In this document: positions 50,813 to 58,345 of the stretch, piece by piece | How positions within the stretch are numbered: the stretch's first letter is position 1 | Layout of the letters: each line of letters opens with the position of its first letter | Assembly: GCA_963776195.1 (NCBI GenBank) | Contig: CAVZMO010000021.1 | Span: 1 to 58,345 of the forward strand | Direction: 5' to 3' | Origin: CAVZMO01 sp963776195 | GTDB taxonomy: Bacteria > Nitrospirota > Thermodesulfovibrionia > Thermodesulfovibrionales > SM23-35 | DNA: 58,345 bases | Notes under the pieces: model-generated | What the model was told of the DNA's origin: nothing | Database searches by the model: none | The model's input: the letters and a program-made list of their open reading frames with translations, nothing else | Translations under genes and position numbers: made by a program

Positions 50813-52078
50813 ATGCTCGATGCAAAATTTGTGAGAGAACACATCGATATTGCAAAAATATCATTGGAGAACAGGAATTGTTCCCTGTCTTTTGATGAAT
50901 TCTTAAACCTTGAAGAACAAAGGAGACCGTTGCTCAGACAAGCTGAAGAACTGAGGAACAAGCGCAATATCGTTTCAGAAGACATAGGGAGATTAAGAAC
51001 CCGCAAGCAGGATGCCTCAGCCCTTATTAATGAGATGAAACTGGTTTCAGACAGGATTAAGGAACTTGACGAGCAGCTCAAGATCATTGAAGAGAGTGCC
51101 AATGAGTTTTTATTGAACATCCCCAATATTCCCGATGGATCGGTGCCCGTCGGAAAGGATGAGACCGGGAACGTTGAGATAAGGAAATGGGGTGAGCCGA
51201 GAAGATTTGATTTTGAGCCCTTGAATCACTGGGATATCGGCACGATACTTGACATTATCGACTTTGAGAGGGCGTCTAAGATTGCCGGTGCCAGGTTTTC
51301 ATTGACAAAAGGGCTTGGAGCCAGACTTGAGAGGTCCTTGATGAACTTCATGCTGGACCTGCACACGGCAAAGGGATATAAAGAGGTTTTCCCCCCGATA
51401 ATTGTGAATAGAGACAGCATGACGGGGACGGGACAGCTTCCTAAATTCGCCAATGAGTTGTTCACCATATCCGACCCGGAGTTTTATCTCATTCCGACGG
51501 CAGAGGTGCCCGTAACGAATATCCATAGGAACGAGATCCTGAACGAAAAAGATCTCCCGATTTATTATACGGCATACACCCCCTGTTTCAGACGGGAGGC
51601 GGGTTCCTATGGAAAGGATGTGAGGGGCCTCATCAGGCAGCATCAGTTCAATAAGGTGGAACTCGTTAAATTTGTAAAACCGGAGAACTCTTTTGATGAA
51701 CTCGAATCTTTGACCAGGGACGCCGAGGAGGTCCTTCAAAAGCTGGAGCTTCCTTACAGGATTGTCGCACTCTGTACCGGGGACCTGGGTTTCTCGGCGG
51801 CAAAGACCTATGACCTTGAGGTATGGCTGCCGGGTCAACAGAGGTACAGGGAGATCTCTTCATGCTCGAATTTCACCGATTTCCAGGCAAGAAGGGCGAG
51901 TATAAGGTTCAAGCGGGAAGGGAAAAAGGGCACTGAGTTTGTGCACACCTTGAACGGCTCAGGCCTCGCGATTGGCCGAACCCTGGTGGCGGTTCTTGAA
52001 AATTACCAGCAGAAAGACGGAAGTGTGGTTGTGCCGGAAATCTTAAGGCCATATATGGGCGTTGAGGTAATCAGGTAA
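50813..52078 (+). CDS. serS: Seryl-tRNA synthetase
   Basis: 421 residues from ATG 50813, 7 nt after AGGAG. N-terminal coiled-coil arm (MLDAKFVREHIDIAK and the helical hairpin to about 100). Class II motifs: GLGARLERSLMNFMLDLHTAKGYKEVFPP (motif 1), YTPCFRREAGSYGKDVRGLIRQHQFNKVELVKF (motif 2), LNGSGLAIGRTLVAVLENYQ (motif 3). Charges tRNA-Ser and selenocysteine tRNA. Confidence 0.97.
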   Translation: MLDAKFVREHIDIAKISLENRNCSLSFDEFLNLEEQRRPLLRQAEELRNKRNIVSEDIGRLRTRKQDASALINEMKLVSDRIKELDEQLKIIEESANEFLLNIPNIPDGSVPVGKDETGNVEIRKWGEPRRFDFEPLNHWDIGTILDIIDFERASKIAGARFSLTKGLGARLERSLMNFMLDLHTAKGYKEVFPPIIVNRDSMTGTGQLPKFANELFTISDPEFYLIPTAEVPVTNIHRNEILNEKDLPIYYTAYTPCFRREAGSYGKDVRGLIRQHQFNKVELVKFVKPENSFDELESLTRDAEEVLQKLELPYRIVALCTGDLGFSAAKTYDLEVWLPGQQRYREISSCSNFTDFQARRASIRFKREGKKGTEFVHTLNGSGLAIGRTLVAVLENYQQKDGSVVVPEILRPYMGVEVIR

Positions 52079-52084
52079 GAGGAC

Positions 52085-53122
52085 ATGACCATCCGTGAAC
52101 AGACAGAGGAAATCGAGAGGAAGGTCCTTCACCCGAAGGCGTGCCTGAGCTCTCAGAGCAAAGGCAGATTGAGACCCGAAAAAGAAGGTGACATAAGGGC
52201 ATGCTTTCAAAGGGACAGAGACAGGATTATCCATTCAAAGGCATTCAGGAGGCTGAAGCACAAAACACAGGTATTCCTTGCACCAAGAGGTGACCATTAC
52301 CGAACGCGCCTTACGCACGTCCTCGAGGTGTCTCAGATCGGAAGGACAATAGCGAGGGCATTGAGGTTAAACGAGGACTTAACAGAGGCCATAGCGTTGG
52401 GTCATGACCTCGGCCACACGCCGTTCGGTCATGCCGGGGAGGCTATCCTGAGGGAGATCCATCCGGGCGGTTTTGATCATTACAAGCAGAGCCTCAGGGT
52501 CGTAGATTTCCTCGAAAAGGGCGGCAAGGGTCTGAATCTTACCTATGAGGTAAGAGATGGGATTGCGAAACACTCGAAGGGAAAAGGCAGAATCATACCC
52601 GGGGCAGAGGCGGACAAGGCCGCTACCCTTGAGGGCCAGGTGGTGCGCGTTTCGGATGTCATCGCTTATCTCAACCATGATCTTGATGATGCGCTCAGGG
52701 CCGGAGTAATCAAGAAATCGGATATACCAAAAAATATTACAAAGACGCTTGGCGATACCCATGCAAAAAGGATAGATGCCATGGTAAAGGACTTTGTTTA
52801 TAGCTCGGTGAAAACAAATCTGGAAGACCTTTGCATGAGCGATGACGTATCGTCCTCCATCTATATGCTCAGGGATTTTCTCTTTGACAGGGTCTATGAG
52901 GGTGATAATTTGTTGAAAGAATTTAACAAGGCAAAAAAGATTCTTCGTGATTTATATGCATATTACCTCGAACATCCGGAAGAGGTGTTTATCGATATCC
53001 CCGGTGAAAGAAAACTCGACAAGCACCGCAAGGTATGCGACTTCATAGCAGGCATGACCGATAGTTTCGCCCTGATGACCTACGAGAGGCTTTTTCTCCC
53101 CCAGCAGTGGACCGTTATTTAA
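52085..53122 (+). CDS. dgt: Deoxyguanosinetriphosphate triphosphohydrolase
   Basis: 345 residues. HD domain with THVLEVSQIGRTIARALRLN (His78) and ALGHDLGHTPFGHAGE (His107-Asp108), YEVRDGIAKHSKG, ADKAATLEGQVVRVSDVIAYLNHDLDDALR (last Asp). Hydrolyses dGTP to deoxyguanosine and triphosphate. Follows serS by 6 bp, likely operonic. Confidence 0.93.
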   Translation: MTIREQTEEIERKVLHPKACLSSQSKGRLRPEKEGDIRACFQRDRDRIIHSKAFRRLKHKTQVFLAPRGDHYRTRLTHVLEVSQIGRTIARALRLNEDLTEAIALGHDLGHTPFGHAGEAILREIHPGGFDHYKQSLRVVDFLEKGGKGLNLTYEVRDGIAKHSKGKGRIIPGAEADKAATLEGQVVRVSDVIAYLNHDLDDALRAGVIKKSDIPKNITKTLGDTHAKRIDAMVKDFVYSSVKTNLEDLCMSDDVSSSIYMLRDFLFDRVYEGDNLLKEFNKAKKILRDLYAYYLEHPEEVFIDIPGERKLDKHRKVCDFIAGMTDSFALMTYERLFLPQQWTVI

Positions 53123-53236
53123 GAATAAAAATATATCCTATGCTAATTATACAAGTATGTTTATTGCGCGCATCGATTAAGCAGCATAAATAAGCAAATA
53201 TTAAAAAATTTTAGTGTATATATTATAATGTTACGT

Positions 53237-53851
53237 ATGACTTTTGGTGAAAGACTCAGAAAGCTTATGAAATCGAGAGGCATAAAGGCCATCACTCTCG
53301 CTCAGAGAATGGGGGTAAGCTGTGCTTATGTCAGTCAGTTGATTACGGGGATAAGAAGACCGGGGCGTGAAACACTGTTAAAGCTGTCAAAGTCGTTGGA
53401 AGTTCCACTGGACGCTCTCTTGATGATGGAATCGGATGTTTCGGATATATCCGACAGAGTCTTGATTTCGCGGAAGGTGCCCGTTCTGGACGAGATGAAG
53501 GTTCAGGAGTGGGCCGACCTTATGGATTTAGACTATCCCGCTTTGGTTGCCACTGCATTCGAGTACGCTACGACCACTGATCCTAGTGCTTTCTACATCA
53601 CTGCCAAAGGCCTGGTGTCGTGCTGCGGATTGGAGACATGCGATCTGATTTTGATCGAACCGAACAAGGAAGTTGCGAGTGGTGATACGGTCTTTGTTTT
53701 GTTGCCTCAGGGTTTTTCGATCAAAAAGTTCATAGTCAAAGATGACATCGTATTGTTCATGGATGAGAAACAAGAACCCCTTATCTTTTCAAAGGAAAAT
53801 AGAGAAGGCTTCAAATATTTCAGAGTCAGTCAGTGCCTTAAGAAACTGTAG
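53237..53851 (+). CDS. XRE-HTH regulator with LexA/S24-like C-terminal domain
   Basis: 204 residues from ATG 53237; the earlier ATG 53228 overlaps a TATAAT whose predicted +1 falls at 53236, arguing for 53237 and a leaderless message. HTH in LAQRMGVSCAYVSQLITGIRRPGRETLLKL (about 22-52). The C-terminal part reads FYITAKGLVSCCGLETCDLILIEPNKEVASGDTVFVLLPQGFSIKKFIV, the S24 beta-layout with the Lys in IKKF. The usual G-[DN]-S-M serine box is altered to GLVSCCG, so autoproteolysis may be lost. A repressor-like single gene. Confidence 0.8.
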   Translation: MTFGERLRKLMKSRGIKAITLAQRMGVSCAYVSQLITGIRRPGRETLLKLSKSLEVPLDALLMMESDVSDISDRVLISRKVPVLDEMKVQEWADLMDLDYPALVATAFEYATTTDPSAFYITAKGLVSCCGLETCDLILIEPNKEVASGDTVFVLLPQGFSIKKFIVKDDIVLFMDEKQEPLIFSKENREGFKYFRVSQCLKKL

Positions 53852-53894
53852 AATTCGCTCCTTTTTAATCTTTCTTATAATCAAATAAATATTT

Positions 53895-53960
53895 TAAATT
53901 AGTAATTGCTAATTTATCCCTTGATTAAATATTAAGCTATAGCGTAATAATATTACGCTA
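53895..53960. promoter_or_regulatory. Palindromes downstream of the XRE/S24 gene
   Basis: AAATTAG-TAATTG-CTAATTT (about 53896-53915) and the 10-bp-arm palindrome TAGCGTAATA-A-TATTACGCTA (53940-53960). The second resembles AATGTTACG near the gene's own start. They may be operator sites of the adjacent regulator. A TTCC-ATTT-GGAA dyad follows at about 53963. Confidence 0.5.
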
Positions 53961-54008
53961 CGTTCCATTTGGAATGTTTTTTAATCGTTGACAAAAACTC
54001 CCCCCTTA

Positions 54009-54045
54009 ATAGCGGCAGGAGTTGACTCCTGCCGCTATCTTTTTT
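54009..54045 (+). terminator. Intrinsic terminator
   Basis: AGCGGCAGGAGT and ACTCCTGCCGCT pair over about 12 bp with a very short loop, followed by ATCTTTTTT. Lies 160 bp after the XRE/S24 gene and ahead of the TGS GTPase gene. Confidence 0.8.
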
Positions 54046-54176
54046 AATCTTACTGAAAATAATCCAACATTTTTGAACCCTATTGTGGGAAATTATTAAT
54101 TCCGCATTCTTGAAGGGATTCATTGACCCGAAAACTGCATTTTGGGGGTTGATATAATAGAATAAGGTAAATAGAG

Positions 54177-55163
54177 ATGCCGGCCAATCTTCCACCAGAA
54201 TATTTCGAGTCTGAAAAAAAATATAAACAGGCTTCAACATCTGCCGAAAAGGTTGCTGCACTTGAAGAACTGATAGCCGCCGTTCCGAAACACAAGGGAA
54301 CGGACAAGCTGAGGGCTGATTTAAGGAGAAGACTTTCTCATCTGAGAAAGGAGATGGCCAGCAAAAAGAAAGGGGGCAAGGCTGATCTTTATGTAGTTCA
54401 AAAAGAAGGCGCTGCGCAGGTGGCACTCGTTGGCTTCCCGAACTCCGGTAAATCCTCCATTTTGGCCTGCCTTACGAAAGCAAACCCTGTGATTGCGGAG
54501 TATCCGCTTTCAACACTTTCTCCATTGCCGGGAATGATGCATTTTGAAGATATACAGTTCCAGCTTGTTGACCTTCCTCCGATCGGAAACGAGTCAACCG
54601 ATGGGTGGGTATCCGGGATCATTCGATATGCCGATGCACTTTTGCTCGTTGCAGACCTCACGGAAGATTCTGAAATCCAGGTGGAGCTCCTGATAGAGCA
54701 GCTCAGCCGATGGAATATCCATATAATCTCCTCTGTCCCAAACTCGGATCTCCAATCACCCGCCGGCGTACCCAAAAAGGTTCTTCTTGCTGCGAATAAG
54801 AGTGATTTCCCTTTTACCGAGGGAACCTTTAACAGGCTGAGAGAAAAACTTGGGGATATCTATCGCTGCATTTCTATTTCTGCCCTGAAAAAAGAGAACC
54901 TGGAAGAACTCAAGCGCGCGATATTCGAGATATCAGGGATTATAAGGGTTTACTCGAAACCCCCGGGAAAAGACCCCGACCGATCAACACCATTTACCAT
55001 ACCATCGGGCTCAACCGTGCTGGATCTCGCAAGTTTTATCCATAAGGATTTTATATTTAACCTGAAGTTTGCAAGGGTATGGGGTTCCGCAAAGTTCGAT
55101 GGCCAAAGAGTAGAGAAAACTCATGTTCTGAAAGACAAGGATATCGTTGAGTTTCATATCTGA
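54177..55163 (+). CDS. Obg/DRG-type GTPase with C-terminal TGS domain
   Basis: 328 residues. G1 GFPNSGKSSIL, DLPPIGNESTDGW as G3, NKSD as G4, and a C-terminal TGS domain (about 265-328: FTIPSGSTVLDLASFIHKDF, ending KDKDIVEFHI). N-terminal helical coiled region with KHKGTDKLRADLRRRLSHLRKEM, as in DRG/Rbg GTPases. Probably ribosome-linked. Start MPANLPPEYFE is a typical archaeal/bacterial DRG-like opening. Confidence 0.88.
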   Translation: MPANLPPEYFESEKKYKQASTSAEKVAALEELIAAVPKHKGTDKLRADLRRRLSHLRKEMASKKKGGKADLYVVQKEGAAQVALVGFPNSGKSSILACLTKANPVIAEYPLSTLSPLPGMMHFEDIQFQLVDLPPIGNESTDGWVSGIIRYADALLLVADLTEDSEIQVELLIEQLSRWNIHIISSVPNSDLQSPAGVPKKVLLAANKSDFPFTEGTFNRLREKLGDIYRCISISALKKENLEELKRAIFEISGIIRVYSKPPGKDPDRSTPFTIPSGSTVLDLASFIHKDFIFNLKFARVWGSAKFDGQRVEKTHVLKDKDIVEFHI

Positions 55164-55217
55164 AGTACTAAAAATTTCTTCCAGGAGCAAAAAAGATAAA
55201 CTGGAGAAGCCGGAAAT

Positions 55218-57627
55218 TTAGTCCCTCTCCGCAACCTTTCCGATGCTCACAATCTTATCATCACCTTCGACATCCATGAGCTTTACCCCCTGTGTATTCC
55301 TTCCGTGCAGCGAAATGTTTCCTGCGAGGGTCCTGATAAGTTTCCCCGAACTGGTGATCATTACGACCTCATCCTCGTCTCTTACCTGCATGAGTCCGAC
55401 CGCTTTGCCGCCTTTTTCTGTGATCTTGATCGAAATTACGCCTTTCCCCGCACGGCCCTGAACGGGATAATCCGATATATTCGAACGTTTCCCGAATCCC
55501 TTCTCCGTGACGGTAAGGAGGGCTGTCCTTTCCTCTGCCACCTCGGCAGAGACCACCTCATCGCCGTTCATAAGTCTGATGCCTCTGACACCCATTGCAG
55601 TTCGTCCCGTCTCGCGCACCTCTTCCTCATTGAATCTTATGGAAAGGCCGTTTCTCGTGCCTATAATAAGATCGCTTTTCCCGTTGGTCTTCTTTACGGC
55701 GATGAGTTCATCACCTTCATCGAGTCGTTATGGCGATGATCCCTTTGCCACGCGGGTTACTGTATTTCTCTAAAGCGGTCTTTTTGACTGTACCGTTCTT
55801 TGTGAACATTACGAGAAAGCCTTCCTTGAAATCGCGGACCGGAAGGGCAGTCGTGATCCTTTCGCCCTCCGTAAGAGCGAGCACATTTACCAGTGCCTTG
55901 CCTTTTGCGGCCCTGCCCGCTTCCGGTATCTGGTATATCTTCAGCCAGTAGAGCCGGCCAAGGTTGGAAAAGAAGAGCATGTAATCATGCGTAGCTCCTA
56001 TGAAGAGTTCGCTCACAAAATCCTCTTCCTTTGTCTCCATCCCCATCGAGCCTTTGCCGCCGCGGCGCTGGCTCCTGTATGCGCTTAAGGGGTTTCTTTT
56101 TATGTATCCCTGATGGGAAAAGGTGATGACCATCTCTTCATCCGTTATAAGATCTTCGATGGTAATTTCCTTAGTCTCAGCGGTGATCTCGGTTTTTCTC
56201 TCATCCGCATACTTGTTCCTGATATCGAGGAGTTCGTCCTTAATGATCTGTGAAACGAGAGCATCGTTTTCGAGTATCGCCTTGAGCCTCTCTATCTCTT
56301 TTAACGTCTCTGTATATTCCCGTACGATCTTTTCCCTCTCGAGTCCGGTCAGCCTCTGGAGTCTCATATCGAGGATGGCCTGTGCCTGTATCTCCGACAA
56401 GGGATAATCCCTCATTAAACCGGTTCTTGCCTCTTCAGGGTTTTTTGATCTCCGGATGAGGGCAATTATCTCGTCGAGATAATCGAGGGCGATCTTCAGG
56501 CCTTCCAGGATGTGCGCCCGTTCTTCCGCCTTTCTCAGTTCAAAACGCGTCCTCCTGAGGACGACATCCCTCCTGTGCTGCAAGAAGTGCTTGAGGAGTT
56601 CCTTGAGTTTTAATACCCGGGGCTGGCCATTTACGAGGGCGAGCATGATGATCCCGAAGGTCGTCTCCATCTGGGTGTGTTTATAGAGGTTGTTCAGGAT
56701 AACCTGGGCAATCTCACCTCTCTTGAGTTCCACGACAACCCTGATACCGTCCCTGTCCGATTCATCCCTGAGTTCGGATATCCCCTCAATCGTTTTTTCC
56801 CTCACAAGCTCTGCAATATTCTTGATTAACCGCGACTTGTTCACCTGATAAGGGAGTTCTGTGATAATGATATTTTCGCCGCCTCTGTACTCACGCTCTA
56901 TCCTTGCCTTTGCCCTGACCTTGATAAGACCCCTTCCTTCATTGTAAGCCTGAACAATGCCGTCAGTCCCGTGGATGATACCTCCTGTTGGAAAATCAGG
57001 ACCTTTAATCCGGGACATGAGGTCTTTTAATGTGGTCTCGGGATCGTCGAGCAGCAGCACAAGCCCGTCTATAATCTCTCCGAGATTGTGCGGAGGAACA
57101 TTGGTCGCCATACCGACGGCGATTCCCGATGAGCCGTTTATGATCAGGTTCGGGACCCTCGAAGGAAGGACCAAAGGCTCCTCCGTTGTTTCATCAAAAT
57201 TCGGGATGAAGCCGACCGTATCCTTGTCTATGTCTGCGAGCAGTTCCTCTGCAATCGCCGCAAGTTTTGCCTCTGTGTACCTGTAGGCGGCAGCCGGATC
57301 TCCGTCAACAGAGCCGAAATTGCCCTGCCCGTCGACGAGAGGATAACGCATATTGAAATCCTGGGCGAGTCTGACAAGCGCATCATAAACCGCCGTGTCA
57401 CCATGGGGGTGATATTTTTTTAAGACCTCGCCCACGACGCCGGCGGATTTGGAATACTTCCTGCCGGGGAGCAGACCTTCCCTGAACATCGCATAGAGGA
57501 TCCTTCTCTGAACGGGTTTCAGTCCGTCTCTGACCTCGGGCAATGCCCTCCCTATGATTACGCTCATCGCGTAATCGAGGTAAGAACCCTTCATCTCTTC
57601 TTCGATACTTACCGGTACTTTCGTCAT
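55218..57627 (-). CDS. gyrA: DNA gyrase subunit A, frameshifted near the C-terminal domain
   Basis: About 802 residues if repaired. ATG 57627 follows AGGAG. Breakage-reunion domain with HPHGDTAVYDALVRLAQD, catalytic Tyr117 in AAYRYTEAKL, and GPDFPTGG. The C-terminal beta-pinwheel has the gyrase-specific QRRGGKG box, so it is GyrA and not ParC. The first frame stops at 55717 just after GIIAITTR; skipping one base near 55725 continues LDEGDELIAVKK to the end at 55218. Introduces negative supercoils with GyrB. The break is probably an assembly error because the gene is essential. Confidence 0.93.
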
Positions 57628-57703
57628 CAATTCTCCTTATGAAAAAAACAGGTTATATTTTACCATATTGCTTTTTGGAGCGGTTAAAAATATAATTAAG
57701 CTT

Positions 57704-58345
57704 ATGCTATCAAAAGCTCTCAGCGCAAGTATTATAGGTATTGAAGCACACCTCGTTGATGTAGAAGTGGATATAACTTCAAGGGGCCTTCCTCATTTCT
57801 CGATGGTGGGGCTGCCGGATGCAGCGGTCAAAGAATCGAGGGACAGGGTCAGGGCGGCCCTCAAGAATATCGGCTTTCATTTCCCGCTAAAACAAATTAC
57901 CGTTAATCTCGCACCCGGTGATTTGAAGAAAGAAGGCTCATCTTTTGATCTCCCGATAGCTATCGGAATTATTGCAGCCGAGGGTGTGATAGAAACGGGC
58001 TTAATTGAAGGATATCTTTTCACGGGAGAGCTTTCTTTGGACGGGGCTATAAAGACTGTAAGGGGTGCTCTATCGATGGCCATGAAGGCAAGAGAGCTTG
58101 GGTTAAAGGGGATCATTCTCCCCGAGGAAAACGCACCTGAGGCTGCTGTAGTTAAAGGGGTGCCCGTTTTTGGGTTGAAAAGTCTCCCCGAGGTAATAGA
58201 TTTCCTGAAAGACGCGACACTCTTCAAACCTTTCGATGTGGATGTCCATCATGCAATGGAAGAAAACTCCGTGTATGAGGACGATTTTGTCGATGTCAAA
58301 GGCCAGGAGCACGCGAAAAGGGCTTTTGAGGTTGCTGCTGCGGGA
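57704..58345 (+). CDS. comM: ComM/YifB-family Mg-chelatase-like ATPase (5' part)
   Basis: 214 codons visible, open at the window end. MLSKALSASIIGIEAHLVDVEVDIT, GLPHFSMVGLPDAAVKESRDRVRAA, LKQITVNLAPGDLKKEGSSFDLPIAIG, GELSLDGAIKTVRG and VKGQEHAKRAFEVAAAG are the family N-terminal (ChlI lon-like) domain and the approach to the Walker A site, which lies beyond 58345. Family members help branch migration in natural transformation. Divergent from gyrA. Confidence 0.95.
   Translation, partial: MLSKALSASIIGIEAHLVDVEVDITSRGLPHFSMVGLPDAAVKESRDRVRAALKNIGFHFPLKQITVNLAPGDLKKEGSSFDLPIAIGIIAAEGVIETGLIEGYLFTGELSLDGAIKTVRGALSMAMKARELGLKGIILPEENAPEAAVVKGVPVFGLKSLPEVIDFLKDATLFKPFDVDVHHAMEENSVYEDDFVDVKGQEHAKRAFEVAAAG

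Noticed and set aside
1..58345. CRISPR arrays, rRNA genes, retrons, diversity-generating retroelements
   Set aside because: No regularly spaced repeats, rRNA sequence or reverse transcriptase motif seen anywhere in the window.

Overview
The window looks like a bacterial chromosome segment from a Gram-negative, probably anaerobic or microaerophilic lineage. Evidence is GreB, a 477-residue RpoD, a lipoprotein-type MsrB, a CobO adenosyltransferase, a B12-binding radical SAM protein and dense single-gene housekeeping units. Gene content and style would suit Nitrospirota or a Desulfobacterota-like group. That placement is an inference from memory; the sequence does not prove it.

Layout. (1) 1-6794: the right part of an integrated, AT-rich genomic island. 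Its tyrosine integrase and excisionase-like gene abut the 3' end of a tRNA-Leu(CAA) gene on the opposite strand. Its cargo is a three-gene cluster ending in a divergent HD-domain protein, plus small unknown genes, palindromes, a MITE-like hairpin and a tandem duplication. (2) 7.1-18.3 kb: core genes (ettA, cspA, greB, rhlE, an RlmL-like methyltransferase, msrB, glgP, mgtC-like). (3) 18.4-20.5 kb: an inactivated IS110-family element followed by a HigBA-type toxin-antitoxin pair. (4) 21-30.8 kb: LOG-family and YkgJ-like genes, xseAB, a secreted nitroreductase-like protein, mnmG, and two overlapping radical SAM genes. (5) 30.9-37.8 kb: an accessory, defence-island-like region. It holds broken pieces of a streptogramin-lyase-like propeller, a DnaA-C-like transposase tail, a DUF1016 nuclease, MazG and HsdS. 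It also holds an intact toxin-antitoxin-SecB-like chaperone (TAC) module bracketed by 125-bp direct repeats, then an uncharacterised GHKL ATPase with a small partner gene. (6) 37.9-58.3 kb: core genes again (HAD phosphatase, acyl-CoA synthetase-ACP-acyltransferase fusion, cobO, flavoprotein, small membrane proteins, superoxide dismutase, DJ-1/PfpI, YyaL, ferritin-like, rpoD, serS, dGTPase, a LexA-like regulator, a TGS GTPase, gyrA, comM).

Three patterns cut across the window. First, four long conserved genes (ettA, the RlmL-like gene, the acyl-CoA synthetase fusion and gyrA) each carry one apparent single-base insertion of the same polarity. Because gyrA is essential, uncorrected assembly indels are the simplest explanation. 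Second, a 144-bp element occurs twice without gaps, at 9775-9918 and 45937-46080, with a possible third fragment at 12322-12358; it could be a MITE or a structured RNA. Third, several accessory genes have a sigma70-type -10 box placed so that the predicted transcript begins at or within about 2 nt of the start codon, which implies leaderless mRNAs.

The best candidates for something undescribed are the GHKL ATPase plus small-protein pair (35166-37819), the TAC module whose antitoxin carries its HTH at the C-terminus, the HD-domain cargo cluster of the tRNA island, and the repeated 144-bp element.
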